DNA of 44,162 nt from Candidatus Eiseniibacteriota bacterium (GCA_016178725.1 JACOSV010000011.1:1-44162); one strand, 5' to 3'; positions 34,336 to 42,441 are shown, counted from the stretch's first letter. The notes: generated from the sequence alone by a model not told the origin. Program-made: numbers and translations.

Positions 34336-35781
34336 CTACCGCGCGCGCCGCCAGGCGATGAAGCGCTCGTCCCGGAACATCTCGTCCCAGCCCGGCGGCG
34401 GCGGCGCCTTACTGCGGCGCACCAGAACGCCGGAACGCTCCACGCCCGAACCGGCGCCGAGCGGCGTCCACAGCCCGCGCCGGATCAACGCGTCGCGATA
34501 GCGCAGCTGGTAGTTGCTCGTCGTTTCCTCGCCGCGATCGCTGACGAGCGTCGAGCCGCGGCCCAGCAGGAAATCGGTGCCGGGACTATAGCAGCCCTCG
34601 TACGTGACCGGCCCGCCGCCGCTCGCGGCGATCGCGCGCGCGAGCGGAGCGCCCGACGACGAACGCGCGATCGGCGCGGCGATCACCAGTGCGACGATCG
34701 TGACGACCGGCGAGGCGGCGAGCACGAGCGCGCGCGGCGCCGCGCTCCAAGGTGATCGCGCGGCGCGGCTCCGGCGCGAATCGCTCCACGCCTCGGCGGC
34801 GAGCCACGCCAGCGGCGGAATCGCCGGCACGAGATACGTCACGAGCTTCGACCGCGAGAGCGTGAAGAACACCGCCGCGAACAGGACGAACCCGAGCGCG
34901 ACGCGCGCGACGACGCGGCGGGGCTCGCTCCTCGGCGCTGCGCCGGCCCGCCACCACGGCGTGGCGAGCGACCACGGCAGCGCGCCGCCCGCGAGCACGG
35001 CAGGCACGAACCACCACGGCTGGTCGCGGTGGAACGCGCCGCTCGTCATGCGCTCGACGCTCTCCTCGAGGAATGCATAGCGCGGATACTCCGGGAAGCG
35101 CGCGGTCGCGAGCGCGAACCATCCGCCCGCGAGGACGACCGGGATCGCCCAGCCCGGGAGCCACGCGAGCCAGCGGAGCGGCGCGCGCGAGCGGTCGAGC
35201 GCCGCGACGGCGAGCGATCCGCCGACCGCCCACGCGAGCATCACCGGTCCTTTGATCAGCAACCCGGCCGCGAGCGCCGCGAACATCCACGCGCGCCGGC
35301 GCGGATCGGCGCCGTGGATCAGCTCGCGCGCGAGCGCGGTCCAGATCGCGGTCACGCAGAGGGCGAGCGGCATGTCGAAGATCACGTAGGCCGCGATCGC
35401 GGCGAAGAGCGGCGCGGTAGCCGTGAGCGCCGCGACGCGCCACGCGAACGACGCGTCGGCCTCGCGCCGCGCGAGCCGCGCGATGAGCACCAGCGTCAGC
35501 AGCGCCGCGACGATCGCGGGCAGCCGCGCGGCGAGCGGGATCGGGCCCATGAGCCGCACCGGGATCGCCGCGGCCCAGAAGAGGCCGGGCGGCTTGTCGA
35601 GGTACGGCATCCCGGCGAGGTGCGGAGTCACGAGGTCGCCACCCGCGACCATCTCGCGCACGACCTCGGCGTTGCGGCCCTCGTCGGGGTCGATCAGCGG
35701 GTACGCCAGCGCGATCAGCAGGTAGCCGGCGAGCGCGATGCCGAGGACCGCGCGGACGGGAAGGCGGGAGCTCGCGGACAC
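34336..35781 (-). CDS. GT39 (ArnT/PMT-like) membrane glycosyltransferase
   Basis: A 481-residue multi-pass membrane protein. The first extracytoplasmic loop has DPDEGRNAEVVREM, with the acidic catalytic motif of GT-C family 39 enzymes, then GMPYLDKPPGLFWAA, also conserved. About ten hydrophobic helices follow and the last ~100 residues form a soluble periplasmic domain. It probably transfers a sugar from a polyprenyl-phosphate donor to lipid or protein outside the membrane. The GTG start lies exactly six bases after TAGCGT (-10), with no Shine-Dalgarno. It heads an operon with asnB. Confidence 0.88.
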   Translation of the reverse strand: MSASSRLPVRAVLGIALAGYLLIALAYPLIDPDEGRNAEVVREMVAGGDLVTPHLAGMPYLDKPPGLFWAAAIPVRLMGPIPLAARLPAIVAALLTLVLIARLARREADASFAWRVAALTATAPLFAAIAAYVIFDMPLALCVTAIWTALARELIHGADPRRRAWMFAALAAGLLIKGPVMLAWAVGGSLAVAALDRSRAPLRWLAWLPGWAIPVVLAGGWFALATARFPEYPRYAFLEESVERMTSGAFHRDQPWWFVPAVLAGGALPWSLATPWWRAGAAPRSEPRRVVARVALGFVLFAAVFFTLSRSKLVTYLVPAIPPLAWLAAEAWSDSRRSRAARSPWSAAPRALVLAASPVVTIVALVIAAPIARSSSGAPLARAIAASGGGPVTYEGCYSPGTDFLLGRGSTLVSDRGEETTSNYQLRYRDALIRRGLWTPLGAGSGVERSGVLVRRSKAPPPPGWDEMFRDERFIAWRRAR

Positions 35782-35787
35782 GCGCGC

Positions 35788-35793
35788 ACGCTA
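35788..35793 (-). promoter_or_regulatory. -10 hexamer TAGCGT, probably for a leaderless transcript
   Basis: On the minus strand TAGCGT is followed by six bases and the GTG start of the GT39 gene. No Shine-Dalgarno is visible. Confidence 0.45.
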
Positions 35794-35813
35794 CCACGGC
35801 GGTTCGGTAGGCC

Positions 35814-35883
35814 GCCGGGTGAGGAGCGACGCAGGATGCGTCGCGGAGCGTGCCGAGCGAGGTGCTGCCGCTCCTCACCCGGC
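35814..35883. repeat. 70-base palindromic intergenic element
   Basis: A perfect 15-base inverted repeat (35814-35828 and 35869-35883) flanks 40 bases that themselves contain GACGC/GCGTC. Next to it, GGTGCTGCCGCTCYTCAC occurs twice (35861-35878 and 35887-35904, period 26). It sits between two divergent promoters and could be a dispersed REP/MITE-like element or a structured insulator. Confidence 0.75.
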
Positions 35884-35917
35884 TGGGGTGCTGCCGCTCT
35901 TCACAGGGCGGATGTGC

Positions 35918-35924
35918 TTATATC
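35918..35924 (+). promoter_or_regulatory. -10-like TTATATC before the pentose-phosphate operon
   Basis: TTATAT/TATATC lies 7-8 bases before ATG 35932 and is the most A/T-rich patch in the region. No Shine-Dalgarno precedes the ATG, suggesting a leaderless transcript. Confidence 0.45.
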
Positions 35925-35931
35925 TCCGCCC

Positions 35932-36828
35932 ATGGAGATCGGGTTCATCGGGCTCGGGCGGATGGGGCTCAACATGACCGACCGCCTCGTGCGCGGCGGT
36001 CATCGCGTCGTCGCCTTCGACCGCAATCCCGCCGCGATCGCCGAGGCGTCGTCGCGCGGCGCCGCGGGCGCCGCATCGCTCGAGGCGCTGGTCGCGTCGC
36101 TGAAACCGCCGCGCGTGCTGTGGGCGATGATCCCGGCCGGCGCGCCGGTGGACGATCTGATCGCCGCGCTCGCGCCCTTCGTCGCCGCCGGCGACATCCT
36201 CGTGGACGGCGGCAATTCGAACTACCGCGACTCGCGCCGTCGCCACGATGCGCTCGCTCCGCGCGGCGTGACGTTCGTGGACGCCGGCGTCTCGGGCGGG
36301 ATCTGGGGGCTCGAGAACGGCTTCTGCATGATGGTCGGCGGTCCGCCCGAGGCGATCGCGCGGCTCGCCCCCGCGCTCGACACGCTCGCGCCGCCCGAGG
36401 GCTGGCTCGCAACCGGCGCGCCGGGCTCGGGCCACTTCGCCAAGATGATCCACAACGGCATCGAGTACGGGCTCATGCAGTCGTACGCCGAGGGCTTCGA
36501 AATCCTCCAGAGCGGCGAGTATTCGTACGACCTCGCCAGGCTCGCGCACCTCTGGAACCGCGGCAGCGTCGTGCGCTCGTGGCTGCTCGAGCTGGCCGAG
36601 CTGGCGTTCGAGAAGGATCCCGGCCTCGAGCGCATCCGCGGCTGGGTCGAGGACTCGGGCGAGGGGCGCTGGACGGTGCAGGAGGCGATGGATCGCAGCG
36701 TCCCGGCGCCGGTGATCACGCTCGCGCTGCTCACGCGCTTCGCCTCGCGGCAGAGCGATTCGTTCCGCGACCGCATGCTCGCGGCGCTGCGCAACGAGTT
36801 CGGCGGCCACGCCGTCAAGGAGCGCTGA
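35932..36828 (+). CDS. gnd: 6-phosphogluconate dehydrogenase, short (YqeC/GntZ-like) type
   Basis: A 298-residue decarboxylating 6-phosphogluconate dehydrogenase. The N-terminal Rossmann fold opens MEIGFIGLGRMGLNM, then ILVDGGNSNYRDS, VDAGVSGGIWGLENGF and the catalytic GHFAKMIHNGIEYG, all standard for the family. It oxidises 6-phosphogluconate to ribulose 5-phosphate in the cytosol. At ~300 residues it belongs to the short class, in which many members use NAD+ rather than NADP+; the residues after the second beta strand (FDRNP) carry an Arg, so cofactor choice is open. Its stop overlaps the glucose-6-phosphate dehydrogenase start (ATGA-like TGATG). Confidence 0.95.
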   Translation: MEIGFIGLGRMGLNMTDRLVRGGHRVVAFDRNPAAIAEASSRGAAGAASLEALVASLKPPRVLWAMIPAGAPVDDLIAALAPFVAAGDILVDGGNSNYRDSRRRHDALAPRGVTFVDAGVSGGIWGLENGFCMMVGGPPEAIARLAPALDTLAPPEGWLATGAPGSGHFAKMIHNGIEYGLMQSYAEGFEILQSGEYSYDLARLAHLWNRGSVVRSWLLELAELAFEKDPGLERIRGWVEDSGEGRWTVQEAMDRSVPAPVITLALLTRFASRQSDSFRDRMLAALRNEFGGHAVKER

Positions 36829-38345
36829 TGACGGTCCACGCGACGGCGCCCGCGGTCATGCCGGCGCCGCCCGCCGCGCCGCCGGCGCCGCCGTGCACCC
36901 TGGTCGTCTTCGGCGTCACCGGCGATCTCACGCACCGCAAGCTCGTCCCGGCGCTCTACAGCCTCGCCGCGGGCGGCCGGATCGGCGAGCGCTTCGCGCT
37001 GATGGGCGTCGCGCGCAGCGCGGTCGACGTGGCGACGCTGCGCCGCGAGCTGCGCGAGGGCGTGGATCAGTTCTCGCGCCGCCGTCCGGCGGACGCGGCG
37101 AACTGGGAGCGGTTCGCCGCGGGCATCGACTACGTGCACGGCGACTTCGGTGATCCGGCGACCTACGCCACGTTGGCCCGGCAGCTGCACGCGCTCGAGG
37201 CGGCGCGCGGGCTGCCCGGCAACCGCCTCTTCTATCTCGCAACGCCCTCGAGCGCGTTCGGCCCGATCCTCACGAATCTGAAAGCTGCCGAGTTGATCAC
37301 GCCGCCGCACCATCCGATCTGGACGCGCGTGATCATCGAGAAACCGTTCGGCCGCGACCTCGACTCGTCGCGCGCGTTGAACGCGCTGGTCGCGACGGTG
37401 CTCGACGAATCGCAGACGTTCCGGATCGACCACTACCTCGGCAAGGAGACGGTGCAGAACATCATGGTGTTCCGGTTCGCGAACGCGCTGTTCGAGCCGA
37501 CGTGGAACCGGCGCTACGTGGACTACGTCGAGATCACCGCCGCCGAGGACATCGGGATCGAAGGCCGCGGCGCCTTCTACGACCAGACCGGCGTGCTGCG
37601 CGACATGGTGCAGTGCCATCTGCTCGAGGTGCTGTGCCTCACGGCGATGGAGCCGCCGACGACCGGCTCGGCCGAGGACGTGCGCGGCGAGAAGCTCAAG
37701 GTCCTGCACGCGCTGCGTGTGATGAAGGACACCGACATCCCCGCCGACGTCGTGCTCGGGCAGTACAAGGGCTACCGCTCCGAGCCGGACGTGGCGCCGA
37801 CGTCGACGACGCCGACGTACGCGGCGATCCGCGCGTTCGTCGACAACTGGCGCTGGCACGGCGTGCCCTTCTACATGCGCACCGGCAAGCGGCTCGCGAA
37901 GCGCGTGACCGAAGTCTCGGTCCATCTGCATCCGGTGCCGCTCTGCCTGTTCGAGCACACGCGCGCGTGCGAGGGGATCGTGCCCAACGTGCTCACGCTG
38001 CGCATCCAGCCCGACGAGGGCATCCAGCTCGCGTTCAGCTCGAAGATGCCGGGCGACGAGCTGGTCGTGAGCTCAGTGACGATGGACATGAAGTACGTCG
38101 AGACGTTCGGCGGTGAGCCGCCCGAGGCGTACGAGCGCCTGCTGCTCGACGCGATGCGCGGCGATCCGACCCTGTTCCTGCGCCGCGACTGGGTCGAGGC
38201 CTCGTGGGCGTGGCTGACGCCGGTGCTGCGTCACTTCGAGCGGCAGCCGCCGGCCGATCTGCCGAACTACGAGCCCGACACGTGGGGTCCGATGCGCTGC
38301 GAGCTGTGGATCCGCGAAACGGGCCGCGTGTGGCGGGACCTCTAG
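36828..38345 (+). CDS. zwf: glucose-6-phosphate 1-dehydrogenase
   Basis: A 505-residue enzyme of full family length. The coenzyme site is VVFGVTGDLTHRKL near residue 30, and the substrate-binding signature RIDHYLGKE is at residues 199-207. Other landmarks are EKPFGRDLDSS, IEGRGAFYDQTGVLRDMVQ and KRVTEVSV-type C-terminal segments. It oxidises glucose 6-phosphate to 6-phosphogluconolactone. The first ~22 residues are Ala/Pro-rich and not conserved. The ATG overlaps the upstream stop as TGATG, indicating coupling with the 6-phosphogluconate dehydrogenase gene. Confidence 0.97.
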   Translation: MTVHATAPAVMPAPPAAPPAPPCTLVVFGVTGDLTHRKLVPALYSLAAGGRIGERFALMGVARSAVDVATLRRELREGVDQFSRRRPADAANWERFAAGIDYVHGDFGDPATYATLARQLHALEAARGLPGNRLFYLATPSSAFGPILTNLKAAELITPPHHPIWTRVIIEKPFGRDLDSSRALNALVATVLDESQTFRIDHYLGKETVQNIMVFRFANALFEPTWNRRYVDYVEITAAEDIGIEGRGAFYDQTGVLRDMVQCHLLEVLCLTAMEPPTTGSAEDVRGEKLKVLHALRVMKDTDIPADVVLGQYKGYRSEPDVAPTSTTPTYAAIRAFVDNWRWHGVPFYMRTGKRLAKRVTEVSVHLHPVPLCLFEHTRACEGIVPNVLTLRIQPDEGIQLAFSSKMPGDELVVSSVTMDMKYVETFGGEPPEAYERLLLDAMRGDPTLFLRRDWVEASWAWLTPVLRHFERQPPADLPNYEPDTWGPMRCELWIRETGRVWRDL

Positions 38346-38382
38346 CCGCGCCGCGCACGGCGCCGCCGATCGCGGGGGCCGC

Positions 38383-39069
38383 ATGAGCGCGCCGCGCATC
38401 TTCGACGATCCGTCGGCGCTCGCCGACGCCGTGGCGCGTGCCGCCGCCGGGTCGCTCGCAGCGGCGCAGGCTGCGCGCGGCGGGGCCCACCTCATGCTGT
38501 GCGGCGGACGGTCGCCGGTGGACGCGTACCGCCGCCTCGCCGCCGACCGCGCCGTGGACTGGTCGCGCGTGGACGTCTGGTTCTGCGACGAGCGCGCGGT
38601 GCCGCCCGACGACGACGCGAGCAACTATCGCCTGGCGCTCGAGACGCTCGCGGCGCCCGCGGGGGTGCCGCTCGCGCATGTCCATCGCATGTCCGCCGAG
38701 TCCGCCGATCTCGACGCCGCGGCGCGCGCCTACGACGACGCGCTGGCGCCGGCGATGGATGTGGCGATCCTCGGCATCGGCGAGGACGGGCACGTCGCCT
38801 CGCTCTTTCCGGGCTCGCCGTGGCTCGGCGAGCGCACGCGCCGCGTGGCGCCGGTGCTGGATGCGCCCAAGCCGCCGCCGCGGCGGATGACCGTGACGCC
38901 GCCGGTGCTCGAGCGCGCCGCGCGCGTGCTGGTGCTCGCCGTCGGCGAGGGCAAGGCCGACGCGACGGCCGCGGCGCTGGCCGCATCCGGCGACCCGCGA
39001 CGCCCGCCCGCCCGCCTCGTGCGGGCGCGCGAGTGGTTCGTGGATCGCGCGGCGGCGCGCGGGATCTAG
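38383..39069 (+). CDS. pgl: 6-phosphogluconolactonase
   Basis: A 228-residue protein of the NagB/RpiA-type lactonase fold (DevB/SOL family). Signature segments are LMLCGGRSPVDAYRRLA, VWFCDERAVPPDDDASNY (quoted as family landmark), and LGIGEDGHVASLFPGS near residue 127. It hydrolyses the lactone made by the upstream dehydrogenase, completing the oxidative pentose-phosphate branch. The gap to the preceding gene is 37 bases and a GGGGG stretch precedes the ATG. Confidence 0.95.
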   Translation: MSAPRIFDDPSALADAVARAAAGSLAAAQAARGGAHLMLCGGRSPVDAYRRLAADRAVDWSRVDVWFCDERAVPPDDDASNYRLALETLAAPAGVPLAHVHRMSAESADLDAAARAYDDALAPAMDVAILGIGEDGHVASLFPGSPWLGERTRRVAPVLDAPKPPPRRMTVTPPVLERAARVLVLAVGEGKADATAAALAASGDPRRPPARLVRAREWFVDRAAARGI

Positions 39070-39130
39070 TCGGCGCGATTCCCTCGGCGCGGCGTCCGTG
39101 TCGTGTCGGCCGCGCGGGATCGGTGAGGCT

Positions 39131-39469
39131 CTACACCCGGCGCGTGCGTCCCCGGCCGTTGCCGAACAGGGCGCTCAAGTAGCCGCTCACCTCGGTGCGG
39201 ACGATGCCGGGGATGATCTGGCGCACCTTCGCGCGCACCTCGTCACGCACCTGCTGCGTGAGATCGCCGCTCGGGCGCACGCCGCCGGCGGGACGACCGC
39301 GGCGGGCGACGAGGCCGCCCTTCTTGCGCCACGAGTAGTAGGTGACGGGCTGGACGCCGAACTTCTTCTGCACCTGGAGCGCCGTGAGCCCGTCCTTGCG
39401 GGCGGCGGCGAGGATCGTGGTGCGCTGGGTGTCGGTGTACGTGTGCCGCTTGCGGCGGGCTTTGGCCAT
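39131..39469 (-). CDS. Small HTH protein resembling an IS3-type transposase OrfA domain
   Basis: A 112-residue basic protein. Residues 8-50 (RHTYTDTQRTTILAAARKDG, then VQKKFGVQPVTYYSWRKK) form a helix-turn-helix like HTH_Tnp/transposase_8. A basic Gly/Arg linker follows, then a helical C-terminal part (QQVRDEVRAKVRQIIPG) and an RGRTRRV tail. There is no partner transposase gene, terminal inverted repeat or target duplication nearby, so it may be a domesticated DNA-binding regulator. ATG 39469 is preceded by GGAGA at five bases. A TTGACA promoter with hairpins lies just upstream. Confidence 0.8.
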   Translation of the reverse strand: MAKARRKRHTYTDTQRTTILAAARKDGLTALQVQKKFGVQPVTYYSWRKKGGLVARRGRPAGGVRPSGDLTQQVRDEVRAKVRQIIPGIVRTEVSGYLSALFGNGRGRTRRV

Positions 39470-39510
39470 GATGGTCTCCGCTCTGAGGTCTGCGGTGCCG
39501 GGAGTGGTCG

Positions 39511-39532
39511 TCCGGATGCTTCATCATCCGGA
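39511..39532 (-). promoter_or_regulatory. Leader hairpin of the HTH gene
   Basis: TCCGGATG and CATCCGGA form a perfect 8-bp stem with a six-base loop, 42 bases before the ATG and within the predicted transcript. It may be an operator or a leader structure. Confidence 0.4.
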
Positions 39533-39543
39533 TCGGTCGCGGC

Positions 39544-39572
39544 ATCATCAATGCCGCAGCCGCGGATGTCAA
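39544..39572 (-). promoter_or_regulatory. Sigma70-type promoter of the HTH gene, with an operator-like palindrome over the -10
   Basis: On the minus strand a perfect TTGACA (39572-39567) is followed by a 17-base spacer and GATGAT (39549-39544, four of six matches to the -10 consensus). An inverted repeat GCGGCAT-N5-ATGCCGC (39539-39557) covers the -10, the expected place for an autorepressor site. Confidence 0.5.
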
Positions 39573-39635
39573 CGCGGATGCGTGCGCATCAACTATGATT
39601 ATCGTTGGCATCCGTGCGCGGCGCGATGTCAACGC

Positions 39636-40592
39636 CTATGCCACGAATACGAACGCATCACCTTCGGATAGGCCGTTCGCGGTGAGCGCCGCGCGCCAGC
39701 GCTCGCGCGCCGCCGGCGCCCCGAATACCAGCACCACCGGCGGCGCCGGCGCCGCATGGCCCGGCCGCATGCGCCCGTCGATCACGTCGATCCGGCGCCC
39801 GGGCCGCGTCAGGGCCGCGCGCCAGACCGCGAGGCTCGCGCCCACGCCGACCAGCGTGAGGCGCTCCGCGCCGGCGAGCAGGCCGGCCTCGAGCGCCGCG
39901 AGCCGCAGCGCGAGGAAGCGGTCCCGACCGTAGCGCGGATCGCGCCGCGTGGCGCTCGCCGGATGCTGCCGCCAGCCGTAGAGCGTCTGCCGCAGCTTGG
40001 CAAGCCGGGCGCCGTCGGCGATCAGCCGCAGCCACAGGTCCACGTCCTCGGCCCAGCCGCGCTCGATCCAGCCGCCGGCCCGTTCGAGCGCCGGGCGGCG
40101 CATGAGCGCCGTGCCGTGGGCGAGCGGGCTGTCGATCAGCGCCTCGCGCGCCATCGCCTCGTGCGTCATCAGCCCGTTGTGCCAGCGCGCCCAGCGCCGC
40201 ATGCCGTCGCCGAATGCGGCGGCGGGGAAGAGGCGCACGCGGCAGCCGACGACCGCGACGCCGCGATGCGCGGCGAGGAACGCGTGCTGGAGCGCGAAGC
40301 GCCGGCGATGGGACAGATCGTCGGCGTCGTGCCGCGCGATCAGGCGGCCGCGCGCCAACCCGAGCGCGGTCGTGAGCGCGGCCGGCAGGCCGCGCGCCGG
40401 CGTGTGCGCGACGCGCAGCCGCGGGTCGCGGCGCGCCCAGCGCTCGAGCAACGGGCCCGAGTCGTCGCGCGAGCCGTCGTCGACCGCGATCACCTCGAAG
40501 TCGCGGAACGTCTGACGCGCGAGCGAGGCGAGCGACGCGCCGAGCCAGGGCGCGGCGTCGCGGACCGGAAGCAGCACCGAGATCGCGGGCAT
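39636..40592 (-). CDS. GT2 family glycosyltransferase
   Basis: A 318-residue GT-A glycosyltransferase. The start ISVLLPVRDAAPWLGASL, VIAVDDGSRDDSG, the DXD-type ARHDADDLS and the AEDVDLWLRL acceptor-site motif are typical. From about residue 240 it has an unusual extension with a second Rossmann-like pattern (LTLVGVGASLAVW, VIDGR, VVLVFGAPAARERW). It probably adds a sugar to a surface glycan; acceptor unknown. The ATG lies seven bases after TAGGCT (-10) with no Shine-Dalgarno, and it is divergent from the NDH-2 gene. Confidence 0.88.
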   Translation of the reverse strand: MPAISVLLPVRDAAPWLGASLASLARQTFRDFEVIAVDDGSRDDSGPLLERWARRDPRLRVAHTPARGLPAALTTALGLARGRLIARHDADDLSHRRRFALQHAFLAAHRGVAVVGCRVRLFPAAAFGDGMRRWARWHNGLMTHEAMAREALIDSPLAHGTALMRRPALERAGGWIERGWAEDVDLWLRLIADGARLAKLRQTLYGWRQHPASATRRDPRYGRDRFLALRLAALEAGLLAGAERLTLVGVGASLAVWRAALTRPGRRIDVIDGRMRPGHAAPAPPVVLVFGAPAARERWRAALTANGLSEGDAFVFVA

Positions 40593-40599
40593 CGCGCCG

Positions 40600-40605
40600 A
40601 GCCTA
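40600..40605 (-). promoter_or_regulatory. -10 hexamer TAGGCT, probably for a leaderless transcript
   Basis: TAGGCT on the minus strand lies seven bases before the ATG of the GT2 gene, without a Shine-Dalgarno. It lies back to back with the TATTCT of the divergent NDH-2 gene. Confidence 0.4.
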
Positions 40606-40620
40606 CCGGATTCCGCGTGC

Positions 40621-40626
40621 TATTCT
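40621..40626 (+). promoter_or_regulatory. -10 hexamer TATTCT, probably for a leaderless transcript
   Basis: TATTCT lies exactly six bases before GTG 40633, with no Shine-Dalgarno. Transcription should start at the start codon of the NDH-2 gene. Confidence 0.5.
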
Positions 40627-40632
40627 GCGCGC

Positions 40633-41988
40633 GTGGCGGGCAGGCGGCTCCTCATTCTCGGCGGCGGCTTCGGCGGTCTCGACGTGGCGCGGGCGATCGG
40701 CCGCGCGCGCGACGCGCGTGAGTACTGGGAGACGCTGCTGATCGACAAGGAGAACTTCTTCCAGTTCAACCCGCTGCTCCCGGCGGTCGCGGTCGGCTCG
40801 GTCGAGACGCGCCACATCGTCTATCCGCTGCGCGCGATGGCGCGCCACCGCCACATCCGCTTCCAGAAGAACAAGGTCATCGCGATCGACCTCGCGCGCC
40901 GCCAGGTGCGGCTCCACAACGATCTCGTCGAGCCGTACGACCAGCTGGTGATCGCGCTCGGCAGCGTAACCGATTACTACGGTGTGCCGGGCGCCGAGGC
41001 GCACACGCGGCCGTTCAAGACGGTGGTGGACGCGATGACGCTGCGCGCGCGCGTCGTCGAGCTCTTCGAGATGGCCGAGCAGGCCGAGACGCGCGAGCAG
41101 CGCCGGCGGCTGCTGTCGTTCGTCGTGATCGGCGGCGGCGTCACCGGCGTCGAGGTGGCGGCGGAGCTGATCGAGATGGCGCGCGAGACGCTGCTGCCCA
41201 AGTATCCGAGCCTCGATCGCTCGGATCTCACGGTGCGCGTGCTCGAGTCGGGCGACCGCATCGTGAATACCGCGCTGCCCGAGCACTCGGCCTACGTGCT
41301 GCGCTTCCTCGAGCGCCGCGGCGTGGACGTGCGGCTCGGCGCGGCCGCGACGCGCGTCGAGCCGCGCGCCGTGCACCTCGCCGACGGGACCGTCGTCGAG
41401 GGTTTCACGCTCATCTGGACCGCCGGCGTGCGGCCGCCCGAGGTGATCCGCGATCTGCCGCTCGCGCACGCGAAGGACGGACGCATCGTGGTCGACGGCC
41501 GGCTGCGCGCGCTCGATCCGTCGGGAACGCCGCTGGACGACGTCCTCGTGATCGGCGACTGCGCCGCGGCGTCCGACGAGCGCGGCGGCTACCAGCCGCG
41601 CCTCGCGCAGACCGCGGTCGCGAGCGGCCGGCGCGCCGGCGACAATCTGGTGCGCCGCGCGCGCGGACTCGCCCCGCGCGCGTTCAGCATGAAGCTCAAG
41701 GGCTACATCATCTCGCTCGGCAAGCACAGCTCGGTGGTCGAGCTGATGGGCATTCCGTTCTCGGGCCGGCTCGCGTGGCTGATGTGGGCAGGCTACTACC
41801 TGATCCAGATGGTGGGCGTGCGCAAGCAGATCGAAGTCGGGCTCGATCACCTGACGCACCTCGTCTTCGAGCACGACTCGTCGCAGATCTTGAGCCGACG
41901 GCAGGTGCTCTCGGACGAGGAGCTCAATCTTTCGCTCAGGAACGCGCCGCCCGAAGCGCAGCACACGCACCGCGCCGGCGCGGCGTAG
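40633..41988 (+). CDS. type II NADH dehydrogenase-like FAD oxidoreductase
   Basis: A 451-residue NAD(P)/FAD-dependent oxidoreductase of the NDH-2 type. The FAD site LLILGGGFGGLDVARA is at residue ~6, the NADH site FVVIGGGVTGVEVAAELIE at ~160, and VLVIGDCAAASDE at ~310. The LAQTAVASGRRAGDN helix resembles the quinone-site AQxAxxQG region but lacks the usual glutamines. The C-terminal helices are amphipathic and probably dock on the inner membrane, where it would pass electrons from NADH to quinone without proton pumping. It heads an apparent operon with OsmC and an MFS gene. Confidence 0.9.
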   Translation: MAGRRLLILGGGFGGLDVARAIGRARDAREYWETLLIDKENFFQFNPLLPAVAVGSVETRHIVYPLRAMARHRHIRFQKNKVIAIDLARRQVRLHNDLVEPYDQLVIALGSVTDYYGVPGAEAHTRPFKTVVDAMTLRARVVELFEMAEQAETREQRRRLLSFVVIGGGVTGVEVAAELIEMARETLLPKYPSLDRSDLTVRVLESGDRIVNTALPEHSAYVLRFLERRGVDVRLGAAATRVEPRAVHLADGTVVEGFTLIWTAGVRPPEVIRDLPLAHAKDGRIVVDGRLRALDPSGTPLDDVLVIGDCAAASDERGGYQPRLAQTAVASGRRAGDNLVRRARGLAPRAFSMKLKGYIISLGKHSSVVELMGIPFSGRLAWLMWAGYYLIQMVGVRKQIEVGLDHLTHLVFEHDSSQILSRRQVLSDEELNLSLRNAPPEAQHTHRAGAA

Positions 41989-42018
41989 ACGCATCGGGAC
42001 GCGGTCCAAGGAGGAGCG

Positions 42019-42441
42019 ATGGCGAACACGGCGACCGTGACGCTGCGGACCGTGGCGGGCGAGGGCCTGGTGTTCGAAGGCCGCGTCCCAGGCGGCGAGC
42101 CGATCGTGATGGACAGCGGTGAGACGCCCGCGGGTCCCTCGCCGGTCGAGATGTTGCTGATCGCGCTCGGGGGCTGCGCGGGGATGGACGTGATCGCCAT
42201 CCTGCGCAAGAAGCGCCAGGTCGTGCTCTTCTATGAGGTCGTGCTGACGGGCGAGCGCAAGCCCGACCATCCGCGCCGGTTCACGCGCATCGAGGTGGTG
42301 CACCGCGTGCGCGGGCACGACCTGAAGCCCGCGGCGATCGAAGAGGCGATCCGCTTGAGCGACACGAAGTACTGCTCCGTGCACGCGACGATCGCGCCCG
42401 ACGTCGAGATCGTCAGCCGCTACGAGATCATCCCGGCGTGA
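42019..42441 (+). CDS. OsmC/Ohr family protein
   Basis: A 140-residue OsmC-fold protein. The two redox cysteines are present: Cys53 in LLIALGGCAGMDV and Cys119 in DTKYCSVHATI, with PSPVEMLL between them as usual. Family members reduce organic hydroperoxides with help from lipoyl or thiol reductants. ATG 42019 follows AGGAG at five to six bases. The start is 30 bases after the NDH-2 stop, and its own stop overlaps the MFS start in a GTGA, so the three genes are likely co-transcribed. Confidence 0.93.
   Translation: MANTATVTLRTVAGEGLVFEGRVPGGEPIVMDSGETPAGPSPVEMLLIALGGCAGMDVIAILRKKRQVVLFYEVVLTGERKPDHPRRFTRIEVVHRVRGHDLKPAAIEEAIRLSDTKYCSVHATIAPDVEIVSRYEIIPA

Noticed and set aside
35900-35924. A full sigma70 promoter TTCACA ... 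TATATC before the 6-phosphogluconate dehydrogenase gene
   Set aside because: The spacer would be only 12-13 bases; only the -10-like element is kept.
39131-39635. An insertion sequence around the HTH gene
   Set aside because: No partner transposase, no terminal inverted repeats flanking the gene and no target-site duplication could be found.
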